Positions 54,534-64,000 of a DNA stretch of 64,000 nt are shown here, piece by piece. The notes under the pieces are model-generated. The model saw only the letters and a list, made by a program, of their open reading frames with translations. It was not told where the DNA came from and ran no database searches. Positions within the stretch are counted from its first letter, which is position 1; every line of letters starts with the position of its first letter. This DNA is from Lysinibacillus sp. FSL M8-0337 (lineage in GTDB: Bacteria; Bacillota; Bacilli; Bacillales_A; Planococcaceae). Where the stretch lies: contig NZ_CP151996.1 of assembly GCF_038593855.1 (NCBI RefSeq), forward strand, positions 620,001 to 684,000, written 5' to 3'. The translations under genes were made by a program, and so were the position numbers.

Positions 54534-56513
54534 GTGCAAACATTTGATTTACAGGCGCCATATCAGCCTAACGGGGATCAGCCACAGGCGATTGCGGAAT
54601 TAGTGGAGGGTGTACGTGAAGGGAAACGACATCAAACTTTGCTCGGCGCAACAGGAACGGGCAAAACATTTACAATTTCTAATGTTATCCAGCAAGTAAA
54701 AAAACCAACGCTGATTATGGCCCACAATAAAACACTAGCAGGTCAATTATATAGTGAGTTCAAAGAGTTCTTCCCAAATAATGCGGTTGAATACTTTGTG
54801 AGTTATTATGATTACTTTCAGCCTGAAGCGTATGTTCCACAAACAGATACGTATATCGAAAAAGATTCAAGCATTAATGATGAAATCGACAAGCTGCGTC
54901 ACTCAGCGACATCAGCTCTGTTCGAACGTGATGATGTCATCATTATTGCTTCAGTGTCTTGTATATATGGTTTAGGTTCTCCTGAAGAATATCGCGAATT
55001 GGTTGTATCCATTCGAACAGGGATGGAGATTGAACGCAATCAGTTGCTTCGAAAACTAGTAGATGTGCAATATGAACGTAATGATATTAGTTTTACACGC
55101 GGAACGTTTCGTGTGCGAGGTGACGTTGTCGAAATTTTCCCAGCCTCTCGTGATGAACATTGCGTTCGTGTGGAATTTTTCGGAGATGAGATTGATCGCA
55201 TTCGAGAAGTCGATGCGTTAACAGGAGAAATATTGGCAGATCGTGACCATGTAGCAATTTTCCCAGCCTCCCACTTCGTTACACGCGAAGAAAAAATGCT
55301 GAAAGCGATTGACAATATTGAACAAGAATTAGAACAACGTCTTGCGTTATTGCGAGCAGAAGATAAGCTATTGGAAGCGCAGCGTTTAGAGCAACGCACG
55401 CGCTATGATTTAGAAATGATGCGTGAAATGGGCTTTTGTTCAGGTATTGAAAACTACTCACGTCATTTAACATTACGTGAAGCTGGTGCCACACCATACA
55501 CATTACTTGATTACTTCCCAGAAGACTTTCTGCTAATTGTTGATGAGAGTCACGTGACATTACCACAGGTACGGGGTATGTATAACGGGGACCAAGCCCG
55601 AAAAGGGGTACTAGTGGAGCATGGCTTCCGTTTGCCATCTGCACTAGACAATCGTCCTTTGCGTTTTGAGGAGTTTGAGAGACATATACATCAAGCCATT
55701 TATGTATCAGCAACGCCTGGTCCATATGAACTTGAACATACACCGGAAATGGTGGAACAAATTATTCGTCCGACAGGATTACTTGATCCATTAATTGACG
55801 TGCGTCCGATTGAAGGGCAAATCGATGATTTAATTGACGAAATTCATGACCGTATTGCGTGCAATGAACGTGTCCTCGTTACAACGTTGACGAAAAAAAT
55901 GTCGGAAGATTTATCTGCTTATTTGAAGGAAATGGGCTTAAAAGTGGAATACTTACATTCAGAGATTAAGACATTAGAGCGTATTGAAATTATTCGCGAG
56001 CTTCGTAAAGGTACATATGATGTACTAATCGGCATTAATTTATTGCGTGAAGGTTTAGATATTCCTGAAGTATCACTTGTAGCGATATTAGATGCTGATA
56101 AGGAAGGGTTTTTACGTTCGGAACGTTCGCTTATTCAAACAATTGGTCGTGCGGCACGTAATGCCAATGGACATGTCATTATGTACGCAGATAACATGAC
56201 AGATTCAATGAGCAAAGCAATTGAGGAAACGAAACGTCGTCGTTCAATTCAAATGGCGTACAATGAGGAACATGGCATTACACCGAAAACGATTGTCAAA
56301 AAGATTCCGGATGTTATTCGTGCGACACAAGTGGCAGAGGAAGAGGAATCTTATGTAACAAAGGCAACGAAAGGCAAGAAGTTGACGAAGGCAGAGAAAG
56401 AGAAATTGCTGGCATCTCTTGAAGTAGAGATGAAGGAAGCGGCTAAAGCGCTTGATTTCGAACGAGCAGCTGAACTACGAGATACAATATTTGAATTGAA
56501 AGCAGAAGGGTGA
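54534..56513 (+). CDS. uvrB: Excinuclease ABC subunit B UvrB
   Basis: 659 aa. Helicase-type Walker [11 protein letters not shown] near 39-48, the beta-hairpin region [12 protein letters not shown], and the C-terminal UVR motif [20 protein letters not shown]. It verifies damage in nucleotide excision repair. GTG start, with AAAGGACGGG upstream. A LexA-like box lies before it and uvrA follows after 7 nt. Confidence 0.97.
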   Translation: MQTFDLQAPYQPNGDQPQAIAELVEGVREGKRHQTLLGATGTGKTFTISNVIQQVKKPTLIMAHNKTLAGQLYSEFKEFFPNNAVEYFVSYYDYFQPEAYVPQTDTYIEKDSSINDEIDKLRHSATSALFERDDVIIIASVSCIYGLGSPEEYRELVVSIRTGMEIERNQLLRKLVDVQYERNDISFTRGTFRVRGDVVEIFPASRDEHCVRVEFFGDEIDRIREVDALTGEILADRDHVAIFPASHFVTREEKMLKAIDNIEQELEQRLALLRAEDKLLEAQRLEQRTRYDLEMMREMGFCSGIENYSRHLTLREAGATPYTLLDYFPEDFLLIVDESHVTLPQVRGMYNGDQARKGVLVEHGFRLPSALDNRPLRFEEFERHIHQAIYVSATPGPYELEHTPEMVEQIIRPTGLLDPLIDVRPIEGQIDDLIDEIHDRIACNERVLVTTLTKKMSEDLSAYLKEMGLKVEYLHSEIKTLERIEIIRELRKGTYDVLIGINLLREGLDIPEVSLVAILDADKEGFLRSERSLIQTIGRAARNANGHVIMYADNMTDSMSKAIEETKRRRSIQMAYNEEHGITPKTIVKKIPDVIRATQVAEEEESYVTKATKGKKLTKAEKEKLLASLEVEMKEAAKALDFERAAELRDTIFELKAEG

Positions 56514-56520
56514 TTGGCTT

Positions 56521-59385
56521 GTGAAAAATACAGAAATCGTCGTGCAAGGCGCACGAGCACATAATTTAAAAAATATAAATGTCACAATTCCACGTGATCA
56601 ATTAGTCGTGTTAACAGGTTTATCGGGTTCTGGGAAGTCTTCATTAGCGTTTGATACGATATATGCCGAGGGGCAACGTCGTTATGTAGAATCGCTATCT
56701 GCCTATGCGCGCCAATTTCTCGGCCAAATGGATAAACCAGATGTAGATGCAATTGAGGGGCTATCGCCTGCCATTTCAATCGATCAGAAAACGACAAGTC
56801 GTAATCCGCGCTCAACAGTTGGCACCGTTACGGAAATCTATGATTATTTACGTTTACTATTCGCTCGTATTGGGAAGCCAATATGTCCAAATCATGGTAT
56901 AGAAATTACATCACAAACGATTGAGCAAATGGTGGATCGTTTATTAGTTTATCCAGAACGTACGAAAATGCAATTACTGGCACCGATGATTTCAGGTCGT
57001 AAAGGAACACATGTCAAGTTACTAGAAGACTTGAAAAAGCAAGGCTTTGTACGCGTACGGATTGACGGTGAATTACGCGATTTAGACGATGCGATTGATC
57101 TTGATAAAAATAAAAAGCATTCGATAGAAGTTGTAGTCGATCGCGTTGTTGTTAAAGAGGGGATTGCAGCTCGTCTTAGTGATTCGTTAGAAACAGCCCT
57201 TCGATTAGCAGAAGGACGCGTTCTTGTTGATGTCATGGAACATGAAGAATTATTATTTAGCGAACATCATGCCTGCCCATTATGTGGATTTTCAATAGGG
57301 GAGCTAGAGCCTCGTATGTTTTCATTTAACAGTCCGTTTGGAGCATGTACAAGCTGTGACGGGTTAGGAACAACACAGGAGGTTGATTTAGAATTAATCG
57401 TGCCAGATTGGGAACGTTCATTATTAGAGCACGCCATTGCACCATGGGAGCCTACCAGCTCACAATATTATCCACAACTATTAAAGGCAGTATGTGATCA
57501 TTACGCTATTCCGATGGACGTACCTGTCAAAGATTTACCGAAAGACAAGATGGATAAGATTTTATATGGTTCTGGTAAAGATAAAATTCGCTTCTATTAT
57601 GAAAATGAATTTGGCAATGTACGAGATCAGATGATTGAATTTGAAGGTGTGGTGCGCAATGTAGAGCGCCGTTTTAAAGAAACAACTTCTGATTATGTAC
57701 GAGAGCAAATGGAGAAATATATGGCACAGCAAGCTTGTCCATCTTGTAAAGGTTACCGATTAAAGCCTGAAACATTAGCTGTAAAAATTGGCGATCAACA
57801 TATTGGACAAGTAACAGCGTATTCGATTCAGGAGGCAGATACGTTTTTCAAAGAGCTCGATTTATCTGAAAAGGATATGCAAATTGCGAGGCTCGTATTG
57901 CGTGAAATCGATGAACGACTTGGCTTCCTAGTAAATGTAGGGTTAGATTATTTAACATTAAATCGTGCAGCTGGAACACTTTCAGGTGGAGAAGCACAAC
58001 GAATTCGTTTGGCAACACAAATTGGCTCTCGCTTAACAGGTGTACTCTATATTTTAGATGAACCATCCATTGGACTACATCAGCGAGACAATGACCGTCT
58101 TATTAGTACGCTACAAAATATGCGAGATATCGGCAATACACTGATTGTTGTCGAGCATGATGAAGACACAATGCTAGCGGCAGATTATCTGATTGATGTT
58201 GGTCCAGGCGCTGGTGTACACGGTGGGCAAATTGTAGCAGCAGGTACGCCACAGGAAGTCATGGATAATCCGCAGTCGTTAACTGGTCAATATTTGAGTG
58301 GCAAGAAGTTTATACCACTACCAGTAGAGCGTCGTAAACCAACTGGACGTAAATTATCTATAGTGGGGGCAAAGGAAAACAATCTACAGAACGTCAAAGT
58401 AGATGTGCCATTAGGTTTATTTGTAGCAGTAACAGGTGTATCTGGATCAGGTAAATCAACACTAATTAATGAAATTTTATATAAAACATTAGCCCAAAAG
58501 CTCAACCGTTCAAAGGTAAAGCCAGGCGCACATAAAGAAGTATCAGGGATCGATGAATTGGAAAAGGTTATCGATATTGACCAATCGCCAATAGGGAGAA
58601 CCCCTCGCTCCAATCCTGCAACGTATACGGGTGTCTTTGACGATATTCGCGATGTGTTTGCCACAACAAATGAAGCAAAAGTACGTGGCTATAAAAAAGG
58701 ACGTTTTAGCTTTAACGTTAAAGGTGGCCGTTGTGAAGCATGTCGGGGTGACGGGATTATTAAAATTGAAATGCATTTCCTACCAGATGTTTATGTGCCA
58801 TGTGAGGTATGCCATGGGAAACGATACAACCGTGAAACACTTGAAGTAAAATATAAAGATAAAAGTATTGCCGATATTTTAGATATGACAATTGAAAATG
58901 CCGTCGTGTTTTTCGAAAATATCCCTAAAATTCAACGAAAATTACAAACGATTGTTGATGTTGGCTTAGGGTATATGAAATTAGGTCAACCTGCGACAAC
59001 ACTATCTGGTGGTGAGGCGCAACGTGTCAAATTGGCATCTGAATTACATCGTCGCTCAACAGGTAAGTCATTTTACATTTTAGATGAGCCGACGACGGGC
59101 TTACATGCAGACGATATTGCACGTTTACTAATTGTTTTACAACGACTTGTAGAAAATGGGGATTCGGTGCTCGTTATTGAGCATAATTTAGATGTTATTA
59201 AAACAGCGGATTACATTATTGATCTAGGGCCAGAAGGTGGCGACAAAGGAGGTACCATTGTTGCAACTGGTACACCTGAAGAAGTAATGGAAGTGGCTGG
59301 CTCTTATACCGGTAAATATTTAAAACCAATATTAATACGTGATCGTCAACGTATGGAAACAGCTTTAACAGAAGCAATAAAATAA
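56521..59385 (+). CDS. uvrA: Excinuclease ABC subunit A UvrA
   Basis: 954 aa. Two ABC ATPase modules (GLSGSGKSS near 31-40; GVSGSGKST near 640-650), each with an LSGGEAQR signature, and zinc fingers CPLC...CTSC near 253-280 and CEACRGDG...CEVC near 738-764. It finds damaged DNA with UvrB. GTG start behind AAGGG. Co-transcribed with uvrB. Confidence 0.97.
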   Translation: MKNTEIVVQGARAHNLKNINVTIPRDQLVVLTGLSGSGKSSLAFDTIYAEGQRRYVESLSAYARQFLGQMDKPDVDAIEGLSPAISIDQKTTSRNPRSTVGTVTEIYDYLRLLFARIGKPICPNHGIEITSQTIEQMVDRLLVYPERTKMQLLAPMISGRKGTHVKLLEDLKKQGFVRVRIDGELRDLDDAIDLDKNKKHSIEVVVDRVVVKEGIAARLSDSLETALRLAEGRVLVDVMEHEELLFSEHHACPLCGFSIGELEPRMFSFNSPFGACTSCDGLGTTQEVDLELIVPDWERSLLEHAIAPWEPTSSQYYPQLLKAVCDHYAIPMDVPVKDLPKDKMDKILYGSGKDKIRFYYENEFGNVRDQMIEFEGVVRNVERRFKETTSDYVREQMEKYMAQQACPSCKGYRLKPETLAVKIGDQHIGQVTAYSIQEADTFFKELDLSEKDMQIARLVLREIDERLGFLVNVGLDYLTLNRAAGTLSGGEAQRIRLATQIGSRLTGVLYILDEPSIGLHQRDNDRLISTLQNMRDIGNTLIVVEHDEDTMLAADYLIDVGPGAGVHGGQIVAAGTPQEVMDNPQSLTGQYLSGKKFIPLPVERRKPTGRKLSIVGAKENNLQNVKVDVPLGLFVAVTGVSGSGKSTLINEILYKTLAQKLNRSKVKPGAHKEVSGIDELEKVIDIDQSPIGRTPRSNPATYTGVFDDIRDVFATTNEAKVRGYKKGRFSFNVKGGRCEACRGDGIIKIEMHFLPDVYVPCEVCHGKRYNRETLEVKYKDKSIADILDMTIENAVVFFENIPKIQRKLQTIVDVGLGYMKLGQPATTLSGGEAQRVKLASELHRRSTGKSFYILDEPTTGLHADDIARLLIVLQRLVENGDSVLVIEHNLDVIKTADYIIDLGPEGGDKGGTIVATGTPEEVMEVAGSYTGKYLKPILIRDRQRMETALTEAIK

Positions 59386-59417
59386 ATTTTTACAATCAGC
59401 AAAAAGAAAAAAATTAT

Positions 59418-59526
59418 AAAAATCTGCTCTGTTTCCGAGGGTGAGATTTAAGACCTCGCACGCTATTAAGCATTTGGCACATCTAGCATAAGTCTTATTT
59501 TCACTCTGGAAATGTAGCAGATTTTT
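59418..59526. repeat. Long imperfect inverted repeat (about 34-nt arms)
   Basis: Left arm 59418-59454 and right arm 59492-59526 pair over AAAATCTGCT, GTTTCC/GGAAAT and TAAGAC/GTCTTA, with a few mismatches. The loop is about 37 nt. A T run follows. It probably acts as the uvrA terminator or is a remnant small repeat element. The rest of 59386-59674 holds only the ribosome site of the next gene. Confidence 0.75.
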
Positions 59527-59674
59527 TAAATTACAGTATCAAAAAAACATCTAGATAGCAGGCATGAAAACTTTTTAACTGTATGACAGTGCATGCTTTT
59601 TCTTTTTTCAGTGAAACTTTTCACATATGGAGACGTATAAATAAATATAACAATCTGTGGGAGGCTATACCATT

Positions 59675-60856
59675 ATGCAAAATGAACGTCAACGAATTTT
59701 AGAACTTGTGGAAAAAGGAACAATTTCAGCGCAAGAGGCGATTACATTATTAGAAGCATTAGAGCAACCTAACAAGTCCACTGAAAGCAGTATGAACGAT
59801 GCGTCGAATACGGATCAGCAATCCTCAGCAGAAAAAGAACCTATCTTTAAAGAAGAACAAAAAAAGAAGAAAGAGGAAGATTTCACAAAGTATTTCCAAG
59901 ATGAAATCCATGATTTTCGTAAAGATTTAACACAAATTGGTTCACTCTTTATGGATATGATGAATACTGCAGTTAAAAAAGTAAAAGAATTCGATGTCTC
60001 TTCACCATTTGGAGATAAATTTGAATTTACACATACCGAAGAACTTGCAGCAGCGCATATAGAAAATATTATGGTTGAGCTACCAAATGGTAATTTTTCA
60101 TTAGAACCGTGTGAAGGTGATACTTTCCAAATTATTTGTAAGGTCAAAGCACCTCTAGTGAATGATAATGAGGAAGAAACACGTAATCATTTCTTGGAGC
60201 AATTTGTTGTGAAAAGTGAAGAAGACTCACTCCGAATTTTAAGTCAATTAAAGCTAGTACAAGTTAATGTACAAGTACTTGCACCAAAGGAAAAATTAGA
60301 TAAATTATCTGTCCGTTTAATGAATGGTGGCGTAACTTTACAAAATATCGAGCTGGAGCAATTAAAACTGAAAACATTGAATGGTGCGATTAAAGGTTCA
60401 AAGCTTGTATTTACGAAGGCGGAAGTGGATTCATCGAATGGCTCCATCGAACTAACGGATGTTCGTGGTAAAGATTTAGAAGCTGAAACTTTGAATGGGC
60501 GCGTATATTTAGATGGTGCATTAGATGAAGTAGAAGCTAAATCTATAAATGGACATGTTGTAGTGACAACATGCTCTAGTAAGTCTTCAAAAATTAAAGC
60601 ACATACAGTTGCAGGTGCTGTAGAAATATATGTACCACGTACAATGTCGTTAAGCGGTAAAATTGTAACGAATTTTGGTAAAGTAGATGTCGGTATTCAA
60701 GATGCATCGAAAATTGAGACACAAGATCAATTTTTATCTAAAGTAGTCCGTTTTGATAAAGAAGTGGAAGATGCCAACCGTCTATTTATTGAAGGTGAGT
60801 CGAAAACAGGAGCAGTTTTAGTGCGTTATACAACGACTGACGAACAAGAAGTGTAA
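59675..60856 (+). CDS. DUF4097 family protein (YvlB-like)
   Basis: About 393 aa. N-terminal SHOCT-like helical motif (NERQRILELVEKGTISAQEAITLLEAL), then an acidic/Lys-rich linker, then a DUF4097 beta-helix (LKTLNGAIKGSKL, VDSSNGSIELTDV, AETLNGRVYLDG, AKSINGHVVV). No membrane helix. Bacillus subtilis yvlB has the same layout and is in the cell-envelope stress group; the function is unclear. The ATG is 10 nt after GGGAGG; a GTG six codons upstream is embedded in that site. Confidence 0.82.
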   Translation: MQNERQRILELVEKGTISAQEAITLLEALEQPNKSTESSMNDASNTDQQSSAEKEPIFKEEQKKKKEEDFTKYFQDEIHDFRKDLTQIGSLFMDMMNTAVKKVKEFDVSSPFGDKFEFTHTEELAAAHIENIMVELPNGNFSLEPCEGDTFQIICKVKAPLVNDNEEETRNHFLEQFVVKSEEDSLRILSQLKLVQVNVQVLAPKEKLDKLSVRLMNGGVTLQNIELEQLKLKTLNGAIKGSKLVFTKAEVDSSNGSIELTDVRGKDLEAETLNGRVYLDGALDEVEAKSINGHVVVTTCSSKSSKIKAHTVAGAVEIYVPRTMSLSGKIVTNFGKVDVGIQDASKIETQDQFLSKVVRFDKEVEDANRLFIEGESKTGAVLVRYTTTDEQEV

Positions 60857-60863
60857 AATAAGG

Positions 60864-60905
60864 AGCATTCAAGCAAGGAGACGAAACTGCTTGAATGCTT
60901 TTTTA
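60864..60905 (+). terminator. Terminator of DUF4097 gene
   Basis: AGCATTCAAGCA / TGCTTGAATGCT 12-bp stem, T run. Confidence 0.88.
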
Positions 60906-60922
60906 TATTCAGATGAAGGAAT

Positions 60923-60966
60923 AAACAGGAATCGACTAGAAATTTCCATCGATTCCTGTTTTATTT
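60923..60966. terminator. Second terminator hairpin before ftsE
   Basis: AAACAGGAATCGA / TCGATTCCTGTTT 13-bp stem, then TATTTT. Together with the previous hairpin it isolates ftsEX. Confidence 0.75.
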
Positions 60967-61075
60967 TGTTGGTGTTTGATAGATTGATATAAAATATTCC
61001 AAAAAACATTAATTAATTAGGAGAATATTCCAACGAATGAAATAAAACTGTAATAAAAAATCATAGATTGAGTGC

Positions 61076-61081
61076 TATAAT
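61076..61081 (+). promoter_or_regulatory. Candidate -10 box of ftsEX
   Basis: TATAAT in GTGCTATAAT, 54 nt before ftsE; the -35 is poor. Confidence 0.4.
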
Positions 61082-61134
61082 AGAAAAAGGAATACATCTT
61101 ACATATATAAGAGGTTTAGGTGGTTTAAAAAATT

Positions 61135-61821
61135 ATGATAGAAATGAAAAATGTGACAAAGAAGTACCCGAATGGTGTAGTTGCGACAAATGGCATTTCG
61201 GTTAATATAAAGCAAGGTGAGTTTGTCTATGTTGTTGGTCCAAGTGGTGCAGGTAAATCGACATTTATCAAGTTAATGTACCGTGAGGAAAAAGCAACTT
61301 CAGGTGAAATTACTGTTAATGGTATTGATTTAGGGAGTTTAAAAAATAAAAAGGTACCATTCTTGCGCCGTCAACTTGGTGTAGTTTTCCAAGATTTCAA
61401 ATTATTACCAAGATTGAACGTCTATGAGAACGTAGCATTTGCTCTAGAGGTAATTGAAGAGGAGCCCGTAGAAATTCGTCGACGGGTTATGGAAGTGTTA
61501 GATCTTGTCGGCTTAAAACATAAGGCAAGAATGTTCCCAAATGAACTTTCTGGTGGTGAGCAGCAACGTGTCTCCATTGCACGTTCCATTGTCAATGTAC
61601 CAAAAGTTGTGATTGCAGATGAACCAACAGGAAATCTAGATCCCGAGACATCTTGGGAGATTATGAATTTATTTGAAGAGATTAATGCACGGGGTACAAC
61701 AATCGTAATGGCAACCCATAACCGTGAAATAGTGAACACTATTCGTCGACGGGTTATAGCGATTGAAGGCGGTATGATTGTCCGTGATGAGCACGGAGGT
61801 GACTACGGCTATGAAATTTAA
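61135..61821 (+). CDS. ftsE: Cell division ATP-binding protein FtsE
   Basis: 228 aa ABC ATPase. Walker A GPSGAGKST (35-43), FQDFKLLPRLNVYENVAFALEV Q-loop region, signature LSGGEQQRVSIARS near 139, Walker B VVIADEPTGNLD. FtsE with FtsX drives a peptidoglycan hydrolase across the membrane. It overlaps ftsX by 11 nt. The M23 hydrolase gene follows. Confidence 0.96.
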   Translation: MIEMKNVTKKYPNGVVATNGISVNIKQGEFVYVVGPSGAGKSTFIKLMYREEKATSGEITVNGIDLGSLKNKKVPFLRRQLGVVFQDFKLLPRLNVYENVAFALEVIEEEPVEIRRRVMEVLDLVGLKHKARMFPNELSGGEQQRVSIARSIVNVPKVVIADEPTGNLDPETSWEIMNLFEEINARGTTIVMATHNREIVNTIRRRVIAIEGGMIVRDEHGGDYGYEI

Positions 61822-62695
61822 TACGGTAAAACGCCATTTTCGAGAAAGTGTTAAATCACTTGGACGTAATAGCTGGATGACAATTGCTTCTGTCAGCGCA
61901 GTTACAGTGACTTTAATATTAGTAGGTGTATTCTCACTAATTATGATGAACTTAAACAAAGTTGCATCTGATTTAGAGAACGACGTTGAAATAAAAGTGT
62001 TAATCGACGAAACGGCAGATGAAGCTGCTGAAAAAGCGTTACTAGCTAAGATTAAAAAATTGCCAGATGTTGCGGAAATGACATATTCCACAAAAGAGGA
62101 TGAATTGACAAAGTTAGTAAAAGATTTTGGGGATGACTTTAAGCTTTTTGAGCAAAGCAACCCGTTACGAAATGTCATTTATGTAAAGGCGGCAGATCCA
62201 CAACAAACAGCAAAAGTTGCAAAGACAATTAATAAGTATGAATATACATACGATGTTAAGTACGGCGAAGGTAAAGTAGAAAAACTTTTCAACTTCCTAA
62301 ATATTAGTCGTAATGTGGGTCTTGTGCTGATTTTAGGGTTATTATTCACTGCGATTTTCTTAATCTCTAATACGATTCGTATTACGATTATTGCTCGTCG
62401 TGATGAAATAGAAATTATGAAACTAGTAGGGGCAACAAATTCATTCGTGCGTATTCCATTCCTTTTAGAAGGTATGTGGCTTGGAATTTTAGGCTCTATT
62501 ATTCCGATTGCGGTTGTCGCAACACTTTACCACAATGTTTATAAAATTATTGCACCTCGTTTACAAGGTGAGCTCGTGCAACTATTAGATTTCTCACCAC
62601 TTGTTTACCAAGTGAGCGCTCTGATACTTCTTATTGGTGTGTTAATTGGTATATGGGGAAGTTTCATGTCTGTACGTAAGTTTTTAAAAATTTAA
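61811..62695 (+). CDS. ftsX: Cell division protein FtsX
   Basis: 294 aa with four membrane segments and a large extracellular loop after the first helix (about 45-170, starting NDVEIKVLIDE). It couples FtsE ATP hydrolysis to wall hydrolases. The ATG is 10 nt after GGAGGT inside ftsE. An upstream in-frame Met lies deeper in ftsE without a ribosome site. Confidence 0.95.
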   Translation: MKFNTVKRHFRESVKSLGRNSWMTIASVSAVTVTLILVGVFSLIMMNLNKVASDLENDVEIKVLIDETADEAAEKALLAKIKKLPDVAEMTYSTKEDELTKLVKDFGDDFKLFEQSNPLRNVIYVKAADPQQTAKVAKTINKYEYTYDVKYGEGKVEKLFNFLNISRNVGLVLILGLLFTAIFLISNTIRITIIARRDEIEIMKLVGATNSFVRIPFLLEGMWLGILGSIIPIAVVATLYHNVYKIIAPRLQGELVQLLDFSPLVYQVSALILLIGVLIGIWGSFMSVRKFLKI

Positions 62696-62720
62696 CTACC
62701 TTTGTTTCAATAGTCATTAG

Positions 62721-62858
62721 TTTTGTAGGGTCAAATCGGATATTAACGGTGCCAAAGATGTCACAGATTTCAAAAGCAGATTCTGCCGACGCGTAAACTT
62801 AGCTAAATTTGTACCACAAGTTACAGGCTTTTATGACGGCAAAGTTTATGGGAATTAA
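62721..62858 (+). pseudogene. Possible gene remnant between ftsX and M23 gene
   Basis: A 45-codon open frame with no start codon, reading ..VKSDINGAKDVTDFKSRF, then NLAKFVPQVTGFYDGKVYGN. It has a protein-like composition unlike the AT-rich intergenic DNA around. I do not recognise a family. It may be a decayed gene end or chance. Confidence 0.3.
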
Positions 62859-62880
62859 ATAACGAAGGGGAGTCCATTAG

Positions 62881-64000
62881 ATGAAAAGTATAGCGAAAAA
62901 CTCTATAAAAGCATTTGCAGCAACAACTGCACTACTTCTTTTTATCCAAACTCCATCAGCGTATGCAAACAGTTTAACGGATTTAAAAGAAGAGAAAAAA
63001 CAAGTAGAAACAAAGAAAAATCAATTGAATTCTTCTATTAGTGGTAAAGAAAACGCCATTAATGCAAATAAAGAAAAGCAACAAAAACTATTAGATCAAA
63101 TTCAAGCGTTAAACGCTGAAATCGACAAAACAAATAGTGATATTAAAAATATACTGGCTGAAATAAATGCTACCAATGATGAGATAAAAGCATTGGAAGG
63201 AACTATCGAAGAACTTCTTCGCAAAATTGAAGAGCGTGATTTATTATTACAAGATCGTGCACGGGCAATTCAAGCTGGGGGCTCAGTTAGCTATTTAGAT
63301 GTACTACTCGGTTCAAATAGTTTCGTAGACTTTATCGATCGCTTCTCTGCTGTCAATTCATTACTTGAAGCAGATCGTCAAATTATTCGCGATCAAAAAC
63401 AAGATAAGCAAACTCTAGAAGAGCAAAAACAAGTTCTAGAAGGCAAACGCCAAAAGCTTGAAGAACAGAAAGCGAAGCTAGAAGGTTTAAAAGCATCATT
63501 AGATGGACAGAAAAAAGAGAAAAACACATTAGTTGATCAGCTAGAAAAAGAACAAGAGAAACTAAAGTCTGAAAAAGTATTACTTGAAAAAGAGTATTCA
63601 GAGGCACTGGAAATTAGTGCAGAATTACAGCAAAAAATCATTTCCGAGCAAAACCGTTTAGCAGAAATTGCTCGTCAACAAGAGGCAAAACGCAAAGCTG
63701 CTGCAGCAGCAGCTGCGGCGGCGGGGAACTCGGGGTCAAGCTCTGGTTCTACGGTGAATGCACCAGCATCAGAAGGTACTTGGATTAAACCGACAAATGG
63801 TCGTTTAACATCACCGTATGGCTGGCGTAACCTTGGAGCCGGTCCAGAATTCCATTATGGTGTTGACCTTGCCAACAAAACAGGTACACCGATTTGGGCA
63901 GCTGCTGACGGAGTTGTATCCTATGCAGCACCACTTAGCTCTTACGGAAATGTTGTCATTTTAACGCACTCTATCGATGGACAAATTTATACAACGGTTT
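62881..64000 (+). CDS. Coiled-coil M23 peptidoglycan hydrolase (partial, runs off window)
   Basis: At least 373 aa. A signal peptide ends near AYA (MKSIAKNSIKAFAATTALLLFIQ). A long coiled coil (about 30-265, with KEEKKQVETKKNQLN and repeated LEEQKQ-type heptads) leads through an Ala-rich linker (AAAAAAAAGNSGSS) to an M23 LytM domain from about 298. The domain has LTSPYGWRN, EFHYGVDLANKTG (zinc ligand His and Asp) and GNVVILTHSIDG. The layout matches EnvC/CwlO-type FtsEX-controlled hydrolases. GAAGGGGAG precedes the ATG. The end lies beyond base 64000. Confidence 0.9.
   Translation, partial: MKSIAKNSIKAFAATTALLLFIQTPSAYANSLTDLKEEKKQVETKKNQLNSSISGKENAINANKEKQQKLLDQIQALNAEIDKTNSDIKNILAEINATNDEIKALEGTIEELLRKIEERDLLLQDRARAIQAGGSVSYLDVLLGSNSFVDFIDRFSAVNSLLEADRQIIRDQKQDKQTLEEQKQVLEGKRQKLEEQKAKLEGLKASLDGQKKEKNTLVDQLEKEQEKLKSEKVLLEKEYSEALEISAELQQKIISEQNRLAEIARQQEAKRKAAAAAAAAAGNSGSSSGSTVNAPASEGTWIKPTNGRLTSPYGWRNLGAGPEFHYGVDLANKTGTPIWAAADGVVSYAAPLSSYGNVVILTHSIDGQIYTTV

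Overview
The window looks like a chromosomal segment of a low-GC, flagellated, S-layer-bearing member of the Bacillales, most like Lysinibacillus. The reasons are AT-rich DNA, Gram-positive ribosome binding sites, SLH-domain surface proteins, a SecA2/SlaP S-layer export pair, and gene order that closely follows Bacillus subtilis (tagO, LCP, yvyE, degS-degU, degV, comFA-comFC, yvyF, flgM-flgN-flgK-flgL-yviE-fliW-csrA-hag, flaG-fliD-fliS-fliT, hpf, secA, prfB). The assignment is inferred from gene content, since there is no rRNA in the window.

Layout: 1-6.7 kb holds cell-surface genes (a partial SLH protein, an SLH-anchored phosphodiester glycosidase, and a pyruvyl-transferase / glycosyltransferase / MurJ-type flippase operon). 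7-11.7 kb holds a TetR regulator, an S41 protease, a BrnQ carrier and a LysM-NlpC/P60 hydrolase. 11.9-15.1 kb encodes SlaP and SecA2. 15.3-22.3 kb holds tagO, an LCP ligase, yigZ, degS-degU, a lipoprotein and degV. 22.5-25 kb is the late competence comFA-comFC pair (comFB is missing) with yvyF. 25.1-30.8 kb is the late flagellar block ending in flagellin.

The most distinctive part is 31.1-41.2 kb. A Maf-type flagellin glycosyltransferase, a small unknown protein, a full set of legionaminic-acid-type nonulosonate genes (dehydratase, aminotransferase, hydrolysing epimerase, synthase, acyltransferase, CBS-nucleotidyltransferase, CMP-sugar synthetase) and a second glycosyltransferase sit between hag and flaG. 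A sigma-D-like promoter precedes the Maf gene. A flagellin lysine methylase (fliB) lies 6 kb further on, so this flagellin may be both glycosylated and methylated. FliD is enlarged by an internally duplicated insert.

45-53.7 kb holds a PilZ protein, hpf, fliB, secA, comK with an attenuator-like leader, a small zinc-ribbon gene, prfB with its programmed +1 frameshift, and a second comK-like gene on the opposite strand. 53.9-64 kb holds an IDEAL protein, uvrB-uvrA behind a LexA-like box, a DUF4097 protein, ftsE-ftsX and a coiled-coil M23 hydrolase cut by the window end.

Non-coding features of note are three intergenic arrays with an exact or near 21-nt period and a shared TCGC..GTAA core, a long imperfect inverted repeat after uvrA, a direct repeat after prfB, and a CsrA-type GGA hairpin in the hag leader. 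There is no tRNA, rRNA, CRISPR array, insertion sequence or prophage that I can support.
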